The notes: generated from the sequence alone by a model not told the origin. DNA of 64,000 nucleotides from Granulicella aggregans (GCF_014203275.1 NZ_JACHIP010000003.1:248001-312000), one strand, 5' to 3'. Counted from the stretch's first letter, positions 8,089 to 18,222 are shown. A program made the numbers and translations.

Positions 8089-11000
8089 TATCGCGAAGAT
8101 TCTAGTGATCGGCTCAGGGCCGATCGTCATCGGTCAGTCGGCCGAGTTTGATTACTCCGGAACGCAGGCGTGCAAGGCGCTGAAGGCCGAGGGATATGAG
8201 GTCGTGCTGGTGAACTCCAACCCGGCATCGATCATGACCGACCCCGAGGTTGCCGACCGCACGTACATCGAGCCTCTCAACACGGCTTACGTCGAAGAGA
8301 TCATTCGCGTCGAGATGGAGATGCTGAAGGCGTCGGGCGTGAAGGGATCGTTTGCCGTGCTTCCCACGGTGGGCGGGCAGACGGCGCTGAACCTTGCCGT
8401 CGATCTCTCGGACTCCGGCGTGCTCGAGAAGTATGGGGTTGAGCTGATCGGCGCGAAGCTTGAAGCGATCAAGAAGGCCGAAGACCGCCTTCTCTTCAAG
8501 GACGCGATGACCAAGATCGGGCTCGACATGCCGCGGTCTGCGCTGGTGCGTACGGTGAGCGCTGGCCTGGAGTTCGCCGGGAAGATCGGCTTTCCCGTCG
8601 TTATCCGGCCAAGTTTTACGCTGGGTGGATCGGGCGGAGGCATCGCCTATAACCGCGAGGAGATGACCGAGATTCTGTCACGCGGCCTCGATCTCTCGCC
8701 GGTGGGCGAGTGCCTGATCGAAGAGAGTGTCCTCGGTTGGAAGGAGTATGAGCTTGAGGTTGTTCGCGATCTCAAGGACAACGTCATCATTATTTGCTCG
8801 ATCGAGAACTTCGATCCGATGGGCGTACATACCGGCGACTCGATCACCGTCGCTCCGGCGCAGACGCTGACTGATCGCGAGTACCAGCGGATGCGTGACG
8901 CGGCGATTGCGTGCATTCGCGAGATCGGTGTCGAGACGGGCGGAAGTAATGTGCAGTTCGCCGTCAACCCGGCGAACGGCCGTATGACCGTGATCGAGAT
9001 GAACCCGCGTGTATCGCGGTCATCAGCACTTGCGTCGAAGGCGACGGGATTTCCGATCGCGAAGATTGCTGCGCGGCTCGCGGTTGGCTATACGCTCGAC
9101 GAGATTCAGAACGACATTACCAAGGCGACGCCTGCGTGCTTCGAGCCGACCATCGACTACGTCGTCGTGAAAATTCCCAAGTGGCAGTTTGAAAAGTTTC
9201 CCGGCGCCGATGAAGGTCTTGGGCCGCAGATGAAATCCGTCGGCGAAGTGATGGCGATTGGCCGAACCTTCAAGGAAGCGATGATGAAGGCCGTGCGTTC
9301 GCTCGAGACCGGCAAGAAGGCCACCGCGGATGACATCGAGCCACGCCGCCTAACGCAGCGTCTTGTGACACCGCATCCTGATCGCCTCTCCTACGTTCGC
9401 TACGCCTTCGAGCGCGGCATGAGCGTGCGCGAGGTTGCTAGGATGACCTCGATGGACCCGTGGTTCCTGCACCAGATCAAGCAGATTACGGACGAGATCA
9501 AGGCGATCGGCGAGAAGAAGATTGGAGACGTAACGGCTTACGAGCTTCGTGTCGCGAAGCGCATGGGCATCTCCGATGAGCGACTGGCCGCAACCTGGGG
9601 TCTGACTGGAGCGGAAGGCACTGCCGAAGTCCGCGCGTTGCGCAAGAAGCTGGGCGTGATGCCAGTCTTCAAGCTTGTAGATACCTGCGCGGCGGAGTTC
9701 GAGAGCTACACGCCTTACCTCTACAGTTGCTACGACGAGGAAGACGAGTATCCACCGACGAATCGCAAGAAGATCATGATCCTCGGCAGCGGGCCGAACC
9801 GGATCGGGCAGGGAATCGAGTTCGACTACTGCTGCTGTCACGCGGCCTTTGCGCTGCGGGAGGATGGCTACGAGACGATCATGGTCAACTGCAATCCTGA
9901 GACTGTCTCGACCGACTACGACACCAGCGACCGCCTCTACTTCGAGCCGCTGACGCTTGAGGATGTGCTTGCCGTCTATGAGCACGAAGCCGCGTCTGGT
10001 GCGGAGATCGGCATGATCGTTCAGTTTGGCGGACAGACGCCGCTGAATCTTTCGCTGCCCTTGAAGAAGGCTGGTGTGCCGATCATCGGTACGTCACCCG
10101 AGTCGATTGATCTTGCGGAAGACCGCAAACGCTTCGGCAAGCTGATCGAGGAGCTTGAGATTCCGCAACCGCAGGGTGCTATGGCGACCAGTGTTCCCGA
10201 GGCAATTGCTGGAGCGAATCGCGTTGGATATCCGGTGCTGGTGCGGCCTTCGTATGTGCTCGGCGGACGGGCAATGGTTATCGCGTATGACGATGACGAG
10301 ATCATTCGTTACATGAGCACTGCGATTGAGTACTCGCAGGAACGGCCGGTGTTGATCGACCACTTCCTTGAGGACGCGGTGGAGTGCGACGTCGACGCGC
10401 TGTGCGACGGCGATGATGTGTTGATTGCCGGCATCATGCAGCACATTGAAGAGGCCGGCATCCACTCCGGCGACTCATCCTGCGTCCTGCCCGCTGTGGA
10501 TCTCACTGTGGATGTCATGGAGACGATCCGAAGCTACACGCGTAAGCTCGCCAAAGCTCTCAACGTGATTGGCCTGGTGAACATTCAGTTCGCCATCCAG
10601 CGTGGTGTGGTCTATGTGATCGAGGTAAACCCGCGCGCATCGCGCACCGTGCCCTATGTTTCGAAGGCCACCGGTATCCCGCTGGCAAAGATCGCCTCGC
10701 GACTGATGGTTGGGCAGAAGCTGCGGACGCTGCTGCCGGAGCAAGTTGCGTCAGGCAGCGATCTCGACACGGGCGATTATTTCTTCGTCAAGTCGCCAGT
10801 CTTCCCATGGGGCAAGTTCCCGGGCGTCGATACGGTGCTTGGTCCGGAGATGAAGTCGACGGGCGAGGTGATGGGCGTGTCGGATAACTTCGGTGAGGCG
10901 TTCGCCAAGGCACAGATTGCAGCCGGGCAGGTGCTGCCGATGCAGGGAACCATCTTCCTGAGCGTGAATGACCACGACAAGGCCGGGCTGGTCACGCTGG

Positions 11001-11365
11001 CGAAGGACTTCATGAACCTTGGGTTCCATCTTGTCGCGACCCATGGAACGGCGGAGGTTCTTGAGGCCGCCGGACTGCAGCCCGAGCGCGTGTACAAGGT
11101 GAAGGAAGGACGCCCTAACGTCGTCGATCTGATCAAGAGCGACCGCATTCAGCTCATCATCAACACGCCGCGAGGGCAGGACACCTTCTTCGATGAGAAA
11201 GCTATCCGACGTGCGGCTGTGCTGGCACGCATCCCGACCATCACGACGCTAGCCGCCGCACGGGCTGCAGCGGAAGGTATCGCGGCGCTGCAGAAGGGCA
11301 GCATCAGTGTGAAGGCTCTGCAGGAGCTTCATGCGGAGCGCGCTGTCGTGGTCGCTGTAAGTTAG
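8072..11365 (+). CDS. carB: carbamoyl-phosphate synthase large subunit
   Basis: 1097 residues, the usual length. It makes carbamoyl phosphate from bicarbonate, ATP and CarA-supplied ammonia. Two homologous ATP-grasp halves each begin with a pre-ATP-grasp motif ([20 protein letters not shown] near residue 10; [20 protein letters not shown] near 570). The C-terminal MGS-like allosteric domain begins around residue 960 ([17 protein letters not shown]). The start overlaps the upstream unknown gene by 17 bp. Confidence 0.97.
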   Translation: MPRRSDIAKILVIGSGPIVIGQSAEFDYSGTQACKALKAEGYEVVLVNSNPASIMTDPEVADRTYIEPLNTAYVEEIIRVEMEMLKASGVKGSFAVLPTVGGQTALNLAVDLSDSGVLEKYGVELIGAKLEAIKKAEDRLLFKDAMTKIGLDMPRSALVRTVSAGLEFAGKIGFPVVIRPSFTLGGSGGGIAYNREEMTEILSRGLDLSPVGECLIEESVLGWKEYELEVVRDLKDNVIIICSIENFDPMGVHTGDSITVAPAQTLTDREYQRMRDAAIACIREIGVETGGSNVQFAVNPANGRMTVIEMNPRVSRSSALASKATGFPIAKIAARLAVGYTLDEIQNDITKATPACFEPTIDYVVVKIPKWQFEKFPGADEGLGPQMKSVGEVMAIGRTFKEAMMKAVRSLETGKKATADDIEPRRLTQRLVTPHPDRLSYVRYAFERGMSVREVARMTSMDPWFLHQIKQITDEIKAIGEKKIGDVTAYELRVAKRMGISDERLAATWGLTGAEGTAEVRALRKKLGVMPVFKLVDTCAAEFESYTPYLYSCYDEEDEYPPTNRKKIMILGSGPNRIGQGIEFDYCCCHAAFALREDGYETIMVNCNPETVSTDYDTSDRLYFEPLTLEDVLAVYEHEAASGAEIGMIVQFGGQTPLNLSLPLKKAGVPIIGTSPESIDLAEDRKRFGKLIEELEIPQPQGAMATSVPEAIAGANRVGYPVLVRPSYVLGGRAMVIAYDDDEIIRYMSTAIEYSQERPVLIDHFLEDAVECDVDALCDGDDVLIAGIMQHIEEAGIHSGDSSCVLPAVDLTVDVMETIRSYTRKLAKALNVIGLVNIQFAIQRGVVYVIEVNPRASRTVPYVSKATGIPLAKIASRLMVGQKLRTLLPEQVASGSDLDTGDYFFVKSPVFPWGKFPGVDTVLGPEMKSTGEVMGVSDNFGEAFAKAQIAAGQVLPMQGTIFLSVNDHDKAGLVTLAKDFMNLGFHLVATHGTAEVLEAAGLQPERVYKVKEGRPNVVDLIKSDRIQLIINTPRGQDTFFDEKAIRRAAVLARIPTITTLAAARAAAEGIAALQKGSISVKALQELHAERAVVVAVS

Positions 11366-11414
11366 CCCCCATAGAACCGAACACTTCAAGCGGCATCGAT
11401 CTTAGAATAGAGAG

Positions 11415-12464
11415 ATGCTGCTTGAAGGTTTGTTCCTGCCTCTGACTACTCCGTTTCTTCCGAACGGCCGATTGAATCTGCCAAAGCTGCGAGAGAATGT
11501 TGCTCGCTATTCCAAAACCCCGGCTGCGGGACTGGTTGCTCTTTCGCATATTGGCCAGCCGTGCCTGCTCTCCGACGCGGAGACGGAAGATACGCTGCGC
11601 TGCGTGGCTGAGGCGGCTGTGGCGGAGAAGGTGTTGATTGCTGGTGTCGCTCGCGACTCCGTCGTGCACACGCTGGAAATGATTGAGTTCGCGGCTAAGT
11701 GCGGATACGACGCTGCTATGGTTCCGTTGCCTTCGATGCTGCGAGGTTCTGATCGGGGCTTGGAAGTGAAGGCTTACTTTGAGGCGGTTGCAGATTCGGC
11801 AGCGCTGCCTGTGATTCTAGATAGCCGGGCGGGTGATTCGGCCATTGCTGCCGATCCCGCGATTGACCTTGCGAGGCACAGAAACATTCTTGCTATCACC
11901 GATGTTACCGCTAGCGCTGATTGGGTCAAGCAGATGCGCGAAGGCACTGCGGAGGTTTGTCACGAGGTTACGGTGACCTCGGTCTTCGCAGCGGTTACGG
12001 GAAGAATGATTGCGAAACACAAGCCTGCCAGCGGGACGCTCGTCTCGGCTGAAGCTCTGTCAGGAGGCACGGCGCTGGCTGTGGCGCCGGCTCCATTCAG
12101 TACCCTGAAGACGCGCAGTAAGACCGTGGGATTTCAGATTCTTTGCGGCAGCACTCTCGGCATTCTCGATGCCTTGGCCGCTGGGGCTGCAGGCGGTATG
12201 CCACCGCTTTCGGCGAGCGCGCCGCAAGCCTGCTACGAGGTCTTTGCGGCGTGGAAGGATGGCGACCCCGCGCTGGCGGCGGAGAAGCAGCATCGACTTC
12301 AATCGGCGGCAGAGGTTGTCGAAGAGGGGCTTGGTGTGGCGGGGATAAAGTACGGAAGCGATCTGAACGGATACTTTGGGGGAAGGCCGCGACTGCCTTC
12401 GCTGCCCTTGTCGAGCACAGAACGCGAGCGGGTGGAAGTTGCGATGGCTGGCCTTCGTAATTGA
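11415..12464 (+). CDS. DapA/NAL-superfamily protein lacking catalytic Tyr and Lys
   Basis: 349 residues with a dihydrodipicolinate-synthase-like (beta/alpha)8 start (LLEGLFLPLTTPF, with PNG after it). The Schiff-base lysine of the family (GIKEATG) is replaced: the aligned segment is ILAITDVTAS, with Thr162 at the Lys position. The active-site Tyr segment (LYNVP) reads ILDSRAG, with Asp instead of Tyr. So it should not form the pyruvate Schiff base and is not a working DapA. There is also a C-terminal extension of about 50 residues. It stands 49 bp after carB and converges on cpoB with a 9-bp gap. Function unknown. Confidence 0.75.
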   Translation: MLLEGLFLPLTTPFLPNGRLNLPKLRENVARYSKTPAAGLVALSHIGQPCLLSDAETEDTLRCVAEAAVAEKVLIAGVARDSVVHTLEMIEFAAKCGYDAAMVPLPSMLRGSDRGLEVKAYFEAVADSAALPVILDSRAGDSAIAADPAIDLARHRNILAITDVTASADWVKQMREGTAEVCHEVTVTSVFAAVTGRMIAKHKPASGTLVSAEALSGGTALAVAPAPFSTLKTRSKTVGFQILCGSTLGILDALAAGAAGGMPPLSASAPQACYEVFAAWKDGDPALAAEKQHRLQSAAEVVEEGLGVAGIKYGSDLNGYFGGRPRLPSLPLSSTERERVEVAMAGLRN

Positions 12465-12473
12465 ATGTGCGAG

Positions 12474-13433
12474 CTATCTGCGGGGGGCAGTCCTTACACC
12501 AAGGCCGCTGAGCCTGCTGCGGGCCTGGGCCGCCTCTGGAGAGGTTGGATAGCGCTGAATCACGCCGCGAAGCTCGGCAATTCCGGAGTCGTTCTGTTTC
12601 ATCGCGATGAGTGCTTCGCCTTTGTGTAGGCGCGCGGCAGGCAGCTTCGCGCTTGCGGGGAACTGCGATGCGAGGCTGTCGTAGTTTTTCACCGCCGCTG
12701 CGTATTTGCCTCCGCGATACTCGATCTCCCCAAGGTAGTAGAAGGAGTTTCCGGAGAGGTTATCGTCTGGGTAGAACTTGATGACGTCGCCGAACTCAGC
12801 AGTAGCTAGGGCATAACGTGCTCCCATGTAATCGCCGAGCGCGGTCTTGTAGAGATCGCCGACCGGAGGTGCCGATCCGCCGCCATTGTCGGCCTGTGGA
12901 ACTCCCGCAGAGGGCTTATTGCGAACGACCGGGGCGGGTGGAGCGTCGCCTAAGGGTGCCGGATTGTCCTGCGTCGGAGGCGCTGCCTGCTGCGGAGCGG
13001 ACGATCCAGCGGGGGGCGTTGCGCTCTGCATGTTGGCGTTGATGGACTGCTGCTGGTTCTGAATGCTGTTGATGGACTTCTCGATGCTCGCGAGGCGAGC
13101 CTTGAGCTCGTCAAGCGAATCGTTCAGGGACTGGATCTGGCCGGAGACCTGCTCCATCTTGGTGTTCTGCGCATCGTGCTGCTGGCCCATCTGCGTCTGG
13201 AGCCCCTGGACCACGACGGACATCTTGTTCACCGAGTCGGCGGTCTGTTGGACGAGGTCCTTCATCACTCCCATGCGCTCGTCGTTCGACTGCTGAAGAC
13301 GCGCGACAGCGTCCTGCAGCGCCTGGACCTGGGTCTGGAGTTGCACCATGTCCTTGTTGACCGCGAAGGCCGGAGTTGCGAGCAGGCCCAGCGCAATGAT
13401 GGAGGTGGCGAGACGTGTAGATCGGAAGGTCAT
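12474..13433 (-). CDS. cpoB: Tol-Pal system protein CpoB (YbgF)
   Basis: Periplasmic protein linking Tol-Pal constriction to peptidoglycan synthesis. 319 residues: signal peptide (cleavage after TPAFA), a long coiled coil at about 28-135 (heptads rich in Gln/Leu, the YbgF trimerisation region), a Pro/Ala/Gln linker to about 190, and a C-terminal TPR domain (SGNSFYYLGEIEYRGGKYAAA, then ARLHKGEALIAMKQ). It is last in the minus-strand tol-pal operon, after pal. Confidence 0.9.
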   Translation of the reverse strand: MTFRSTRLATSIIALGLLATPAFAVNKDMVQLQTQVQALQDAVARLQQSNDERMGVMKDLVQQTADSVNKMSVVVQGLQTQMGQQHDAQNTKMEQVSGQIQSLNDSLDELKARLASIEKSINSIQNQQQSINANMQSATPPAGSSAPQQAAPPTQDNPAPLGDAPPAPVVRNKPSAGVPQADNGGGSAPPVGDLYKTALGDYMGARYALATAEFGDVIKFYPDDNLSGNSFYYLGEIEYRGGKYAAAVKNYDSLASQFPASAKLPAARLHKGEALIAMKQNDSGIAELRGVIQRYPTSPEAAQARSRLSGLGVRTAPRR

Positions 13434-13496
13434 CGGTTCTTTCCTGAGAGGGGGCTACTTTACGAAGGCTATCTGTAAGAGTCTCTGTGATCGATC

Positions 13497-13542
13497 GAGA
13501 GTGCCTGATTCACCCACTCGATGGTATGAACCAGGCACTCTC
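13497..13542. other. hairpin in the pal-cpoB gap
   Basis: Perfect 11-base arms (GAGAGTGCCTG / CAGGCACTCTC) around a 24-base loop that itself holds TTCA/TGAA. There is no T-tract, so it is more likely an mRNA-processing or stabilising hairpin, or a partial attenuator between pal and cpoB, than a full terminator. Confidence 0.5.
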
Positions 13543-13565
13543 ACTAAGTAGGTGATCGTGTCTTC

Positions 13566-14342
13566 TTAGCGGTCGATCGAGAACTGAGCACGGCGGTTCT
13601 GTTGCCAGCAGGACTCGGTCTCGTCACTGCAGAACTGCTTCTCCTTGCCGAAGCTCACGACACGGATGCGGCTGGCGGCGATGCCGGCCGAGACGAGAGC
13701 GCTCTTCGCGGAGTTGGCGCGATTTTCGCCGAGGGCCAGGTTGTACTCTGCGGATCCACGATTATCGCAGTATCCGTCGATGATGACCCTGATTGCCGGA
13801 TGCGCTGTCAGGTAAGCAGCAGCCTGCGATGCGGCAGTGGTCGCGTCAGGACGGAGCTCGAAGCTGTCGTAGTCGAAGAAGACGTCGGGTACGTTCTGGT
13901 GGAAGGCGGAGTCGGAGCCCAAGTCGCCACCGGAGTTCGAGGCATCAGCGGGCGGAGGCGTCGGAGCGACGGGAACGTTAACGGTCACGCGGACGTTGGC
14001 TTCGACGGTGCCGCCGTCACCCTTTGCGGTGAGGTGGAAGTTGGTCGAGTTGGAGGGCGAGACGGTCTGGGTGCCGTTGACGTTGACCTGGCCGATTCCG
14101 TCGATGGTGACGACGTTGGCATTCTGGCTCCGCCAGTTCAGGACGACGGACTGGCCGAGGTCGATCGAAAGAGGATCAGCGGTGATGCTGGCCGTTGGCG
14201 CGGGTGCCGAGGGAGCGGTGACCGGGCCGATGCTGTTTGGATCGGGACCCTGCTTCTTGTGGCAGCCCGTGGCGAGCGACAGCGTGAGAAGCGAAGCGAG
14301 CAGGACAGGAGATTTGAAAAGTCGGGTTGCAGCTACGTTCAT
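13566..14342 (-). CDS. pal: peptidoglycan-associated lipoprotein Pal
   Basis: 258 residues. The lipobox LATGC gives a lipidated Cys around residue 27, so it is an outer-membrane lipoprotein. Residues about 50-125 form an Ig-like/PKD-type beta domain (ASITADPLSIDLGQSVVLNW), an addition absent from E. coli Pal. The C-terminal OmpA domain (VFFDYDSFELRPDA ... IDGYCDNRGSAEYNLALGE RA) contains the peptidoglycan-binding Asp and Arg region. GAGGAA precedes ATG 14342. It sits between tolB and cpoB. Confidence 0.93.
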   Translation of the reverse strand: MNVAATRLFKSPVLLASLLTLSLATGCHKKQGPDPNSIGPVTAPSAPAPTASITADPLSIDLGQSVVLNWRSQNANVVTIDGIGQVNVNGTQTVSPSNSTNFHLTAKGDGGTVEANVRVTVNVPVAPTPPPADASNSGGDLGSDSAFHQNVPDVFFDYDSFELRPDATTAASQAAAYLTAHPAIRVIIDGYCDNRGSAEYNLALGENRANSAKSALVSAGIAASRIRVVSFGKEKQFCSDETESCWQQNRRAQFSIDR

Positions 14343-14450
14343 TAGTTCCTCCGGAACTTTCTAGTCAATTAAGATTCTTGCCGCAATGCGGCGAATAGTA
14401 CAGGGCCTGGGCAGAGAGAAAAGGAGTTGCTCTAAGAGGTGTCCGCAGAC

Positions 14451-15791
14451 TTACTTCCAACTCCAGTTTGGCATGTCTCCTCCAGTTGAGGAAAGCGCGT
14501 GCTTCTGGGTGCCGTCGGCGAGCATGGTCCAAATCTTCATGTGTTCATCGCGACCGTCTGCCGTGTTGGCATAGGCGATGTGCCGGCCATCGGGAGACCA
14601 GGAGGGAAAGTCGCAGCGGCCGCCGTCATGGGTGAGTTGAATCCAGCGCTTGCTGGCGACTTCCATCACGTAGATGTCCTGACCGCCGGGCGCTCCGGGA
14701 CCATACTTGCGGTTCCAGGCAAAGGCGACGAACTGGCCGTTGGGAGACCACGAAGGCGAGGTGGCATAGCCGCCATCCGTCATGCGCTGGACGCCGGAGC
14801 CATCGGTGTCCATGATGTAGAGCTGTGGAAGGCCGGTGCGACCGCTGATCCATGCGATCTGCGCCCCGGTCTTGGGATTGAAGACTGGCGATACATCGGG
14901 GCCTTTAAAGCTGGTGATGCGGCGAGCGATGGCTCCGTTGGTGTCACTGATCCAGATCTCCGGGTCACCGGAGCGTGAGGAGGAGTAGGCGATGCTGCGG
15001 CCATCAGGCGACCATGCCGGCGAAAGATTTGTTCCGCCAGCCGCGGAGAAGTTGACCATGCGGTTGAGCAGCAGAGAGTACATCCGAATCTGAAAGCCAT
15101 CGCGGCCGAGCGAAGAGAACGCGACGCGGGTGTTGTCCGGAGAGATGCGCGGCGAGAGCGAGATGGCACCGAGATGTGTGACGGCATGCTGGTTCGCTCC
15201 GTCGTAGTCCATCTGCCAGACTTCCTTCTGACCGCCTGCGGCGTGGATGTAGAAGATCTTCGTCTCGGCGATTCCGGCTACGCCGCCGCCGAGGCGGAAG
15301 ATGATCTCGTCAGCGAATTTGTGAGCGGTCTGGCGTGCGGCGTTCTCGTCGGCGTTGTCGGAGTACTGCTTCGCCAGCACTTGCGGATACTGCGCGTTAT
15401 TGGCGTCGAAGAGGAAGCCGTTAGTGATTAACTTGCCGCCCTGCACGGAGATGTTGCCGAAGGCCACCATCGCCGCCGACGCGGGAGCAGCGGACCACTG
15501 GGCGATCGCCATCTCTGCTGGGGTTCCGGGGGTGGTCTGCGGGATCAGGCTCTTCGAGACAATATCGAAGATGCCAGCGTTTGCCAGGTCGGAGTAGAGG
15601 GTCGCGTCGAAGATCGGCTTGAGCGTTGTGTCGCCCGCGCCGGGCTTGAAGTCCGAAACCGCGATGCGGATGCGGTCAGCGCCCGTGTTGGTGCCGGTGA
15701 AGACGTTGTCCTGCGCGGTTGCTAAGGCGGTTGTTGACAGAAGTGTCAGCAGGAAGAGGAAGAGTTTGCGGGTCGCGCTTTGCATTCTCAC
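14451..15791 (-). CDS. tolB: Tol-Pal translocation protein TolB
   Basis: 446 residues, usual size. Signal peptide to about residue 26 (TTALATAQ), an N-terminal TolB_N domain (RIRIAVSDFKPGAGD ... DLANAGIFDIVS), then a six-blade beta-propeller made of repeats such as LSPAWSPDGRSIAYSS and SPSWSPNGQFVAFAW. It is the periplasmic partner of Pal and TolA in outer-membrane constriction at division. It lies about 50 bp downstream of tolA and 108 bp before pal. Confidence 0.95.
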   Translation of the reverse strand: MRMQSATRKLFLFLLTLLSTTALATAQDNVFTGTNTGADRIRIAVSDFKPGAGDTTLKPIFDATLYSDLANAGIFDIVSKSLIPQTTPGTPAEMAIAQWSAAPASAAMVAFGNISVQGGKLITNGFLFDANNAQYPQVLAKQYSDNADENAARQTAHKFADEIIFRLGGGVAGIAETKIFYIHAAGGQKEVWQMDYDGANQHAVTHLGAISLSPRISPDNTRVAFSSLGRDGFQIRMYSLLLNRMVNFSAAGGTNLSPAWSPDGRSIAYSSSRSGDPEIWISDTNGAIARRITSFKGPDVSPVFNPKTGAQIAWISGRTGLPQLYIMDTDGSGVQRMTDGGYATSPSWSPNGQFVAFAWNRKYGPGAPGGQDIYVMEVASKRWIQLTHDGGRCDFPSWSPDGRHIAYANTADGRDEHMKIWTMLADGTQKHALSSTGGDMPNWSWK

Positions 15792-15838
15792 CTTATGGTA
15801 GACGCGAAGTGCGGCGGCCGGGTTGTGATGGGGTGAAG

Positions 15839-16672
15839 TTAAGGTGCCGAAGGAGGGTCAAAGTAATAAACAACATTCAGATAAGAGCCGCTGTAGCCGT
15901 CAGGCAACGGGCCGAAGGTGTCGATATGCTGGACTGCGCGCAAGGCGGTCTGGTCGAGCGTATTGTCGCCGCTGGGCTGCTGGATACGGATATTGGAGGG
16001 GGTGCCGTCTCTGCCGATCTCGAAGGTGATGTAGACGCGGTGACCCTTTGCGTTGGCGTCGAGCATGGTGGTGTACCACTGGCCGGCGACTTTCTGCGTG
16101 ATCTGCTTCACGTAGTAGGCATAGCGTGCGCCGAAGGTGGAGTCATTCGTGCCGACACTGATGGTTCCTGCTCGTGTCTGCGTGGCGGACATGGCGATGC
16201 GGACGCCTGGAGCTTCACCTGTGGTGGCCTTTTGCGGCTGCGGCTTGATGGGCTGCGGATGAGGCGTGGTTTGAACCGGCTGGGGTGCGACCTTCACTGG
16301 CTTTTGAGGCTTGTCGGGAATGTCGATTGCTTTGGGGTCGGGCGGGGGAGCTACCTTCTCTTTGGCGACAGGCGGTGCAGGGCTGGGTATTTCGGAGGTG
16401 AGGACGTTGTCGGTGTTGGTGGGCTGGCGCGGCGGCAGAGGGATGGAGTTGACCATCGTGGCCTGGATGGTGGTCGACGGCGTGGAACTGTCGCCCCAGG
16501 AGTTGCCGTCGTGGTGGAAGATGTACCCGTAGCCGAAGACTATGGCGACGAGCGCGACGTGCAGGAAGAGCGCTCCGGCGAAGTTGCCGGGGAGGTTCTC
16601 CTGGGGAGTGTCGCGGGTTAGAGGTTGGGTTGCGATGGTGGCCTTCTTCGGTTGAGTTGCTGATGCGAGCAA
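15839..16672 (-). CDS. tolA: TolA/TonB-type energy transducer
   Basis: 277 residues. One N-terminal transmembrane helix at about 35-52 (ALFLHVALVAIVFGYGYIF), a Pro/Lys-rich periplasmic stretch at about 90-165 (QPIKPQPQKA type), then a TonB/TolA C-terminal domain (VAGQWYTTMLDANAKGHRVY, ITFEIGRDG, ALRAVQHIDTFGPLPDGYSG). It transmits TolQR proton-motive energy to TolB/Pal. The only usable start is TTG at 16672. Its SD-like GAAGGA (minus strand, complement of 16681-16686) lies inside a dispersed repeat, with a spacing of 8. Confidence 0.85.
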   Translation of the reverse strand: MLASATQPKKATIATQPLTRDTPQENLPGNFAGALFLHVALVAIVFGYGYIFHHDGNSWGDSSTPSTTIQATMVNSIPLPPRQPTNTDNVLTSEIPSPAPPVAKEKVAPPPDPKAIDIPDKPQKPVKVAPQPVQTTPHPQPIKPQPQKATTGEAPGVRIAMSATQTRAGTISVGTNDSTFGARYAYYVKQITQKVAGQWYTTMLDANAKGHRVYITFEIGRDGTPSNIRIQQPSGDNTLDQTALRAVQHIDTFGPLPDGYSGSYLNVVYYFDPPSAP

Positions 16673-16675
16673 ACA

Positions 16676-16730
16676 GCAGGTCCTTCGACTACGTCACTCG
16701 CGATGAGGCTGCGAGTGACTTCGCTTTCGG
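16676..16730. repeat. dispersed repeat family B, copy in the tolR-tolA gap
   Basis: Begins GCAGGTCCTTCGACTACG and has a central palindrome CACTCGC / GCGAGTG. The right end differs from the other family B copies, which end CGCTCAGGATGA, so it is a variant or truncated copy. Confidence 0.6.
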
Positions 16731-16739
16731 GTGCTTACG

Positions 16740-17153
16740 TCACTTCTGGTTGAGGGGTTGGGTGACGATGCTGATGTTGGTGACGCCGGCATGTTTGACG
16801 GCGTCCATGACGGAGGCGAAGGCTCCAAAAGGGACGCGCTCGTCGGCGCGGACGTAGACGATCTTGTGCTCGCCGACTTTCAGCTTGCTGCCGAGATCGT
16901 TCACGTTGACCGGCTTGTCCTGCAGGAACACGTTCTGTTCCTTGTCAATGGTGATGACCTGGCGTTCTTCAGTTAGTTGGTTCACCGAGCGCGTCTTGGG
17001 AATGGCCACCTCTACGCCGGATTGAAGCACCGGCGCGGTGAGCATGAAGATGAGCAGGAGCACCAAGACGACATCGACGAGGGGGGTGATGTTGATCTCG
17101 GCGAGGGCGGTCTGAGTGCGGGCGGAGCCACCGGAGCGGGCGGTGAAGGCCAT
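16740..17153 (-). CDS. tolR: TolR/ExbD biopolymer transport protein
   Basis: 137 residues, ExbD/TolR family. A single transmembrane helix at about 24-43 ([20 protein letters not shown]) carries the conserved proton-path Asp (LVDVVLV), followed by a periplasmic domain ([13 protein letters not shown] ... [22 protein letters not shown]). It forms the inner-membrane stator with TolQ. The start is 3 bp from the tolQ stop, implying coupled translation. Confidence 0.93.
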   Translation of the reverse strand: MAFTARSGGSARTQTALAEINITPLVDVVLVLLLIFMLTAPVLQSGVEVAIPKTRSVNQLTEERQVITIDKEQNVFLQDKPVNVNDLGSKLKVGEHKIVYVRADERVPFGAFASVMDAVKHAGVTNISIVTQPLNQK

Positions 17154-17155
17154 GG

Positions 17156-17929
17156 CTAGCGGCTCCTTCTGTAGGTCTCTTCTTCGACGGGGGGCGGGGC
17201 AGAGGCCATGGCGGCGTTCTCGATGAGGTTGAGGAACTCGCGGCCGAAGTCGTCCATGCGGGCACCGAACTCACGCAGGCGGGCGGTGAGTTGGTTGTAA
17301 CCGACCACGGCGGGGATGGCGACTACGAGGCCGGCGGCGGTGGTGATGAGAGCTTCCGAGATTCCCGGGGCTACGGCGCGGAGGGTGGCTGCACCGGCGG
17401 TGCCGAGGCCGTGGAAGGCGTCGATGATGCCCATGACGGTGCCGAGGAGGCCAATGAAGGGAGCGACGGCGGCGATGGTGGCGAGCCAGGTCATGCGCTG
17501 CTCCATGTTGGTTAGCGCTTCGCTGGAGGCGATCTGGGCGGCGCGTTCAAGCGCAACAGGATTGCGGGGCATGCCGCGGCCGCCGGTCTGGCGCTGGTAC
17601 TCGTCGTTGATCTCCATGAAGACCGGGACGAGCGGGCTGGGCTTGAACTGGTCGGAGAGGGCCGCGATCTCGCTGAGCCGGCCAGATTTGCGGAAGGCGC
17701 GGATGAAACGCGTGCTCTGAGCCTGGGCGCGGCGGAAGCTGGACCACTTGGAGAGCATGATTGTCCACGAGAAGACGCTGGCCAGCAGCAGCGTGATCAG
17801 GACGGCAAAGGCGACTGGGCCGCTGTTGTGGACCATCTCGAGGAGGGCGCTTCCGCCGGTGGTGGCGGGAGCGACTGCGGTGGCGTCATCTTGAAAGAAG
17901 AAGAGAGCGAGAGCGTGACAGCAAGCCAT
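17156..17929 (-). CDS. tolQ: TolQ/ExbB proton channel protein
   Basis: 257 residues from ATG 17929. The frame is open further up to 18118, but that extension is charged, unlike the family, and is not supported. Three membrane helices: about 32-53 ([20 protein letters not shown]), about 150-175 ([20 protein letters not shown]) and about 195-220 ([20 protein letters not shown]), the TolQ/MotA/ExbB channel pattern. It powers the Tol-Pal system together with TolR. First gene of the tol-pal operon; its promoter should lie in 17930-18222. Confidence 0.92.
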   Translation of the reverse strand: MACCHALALFFFQDDATAVAPATTGGSALLEMVHNSGPVAFAVLITLLLASVFSWTIMLSKWSSFRRAQAQSTRFIRAFRKSGRLSEIAALSDQFKPSPLVPVFMEINDEYQRQTGGRGMPRNPVALERAAQIASSEALTNMEQRMTWLATIAAVAPFIGLLGTVMGIIDAFHGLGTAGAATLRAVAPGISEALITTAAGLVVAIPAVVGYNQLTARLREFGARMDDFGREFLNLIENAAMASAPPPVEEETYRRSR

Positions 17930-18222
17930 AGGGTCTATTTCACCAGACCCCAGTTTACTTGTGCGAGTTGCTTGCTTCGCTGCGCGGCGGGTAAGAAATA
18001 AATTTAGGGAATCTGCGATGGTGCCGCTCTTCGTTTTGTTTGCCCGATGCTCTTGATTCCCAGGCGGGATGAAGTGCGGGATACCCCTCCCCCTGCCTAA
18101 ATTGTGCAAATTATTCAAAACATATCACTTAGTCTTGTATCAACAATTCTGTATATACAGCCTGTTTGAGCGGTATTCGCGCAAAGACTGTTTCTGGCAT
18201 CGGTTTTATCGGGCCGGGTTTG
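17930..18222. promoter_or_regulatory. intergenic region, probable tolQ promoter region
   Basis: About 290 bp without a supported gene, noticeably AT-richer around 18095-18165. It holds a perfect 12-base palindrome CTGTATATACAG at 18149-18160. No confident -35/-10 pair could be fixed by eye. The palindrome is a candidate operator. It is shorter than the usual 16-base LexA box, so I do not call it LexA. Confidence 0.35.

Noticed and set aside
17930..18118. 63-residue N-terminal extension of TolQ
   Set aside because: Charged sequence unlike the family; the ATG at 17929 gives normal length and the first helix in place.
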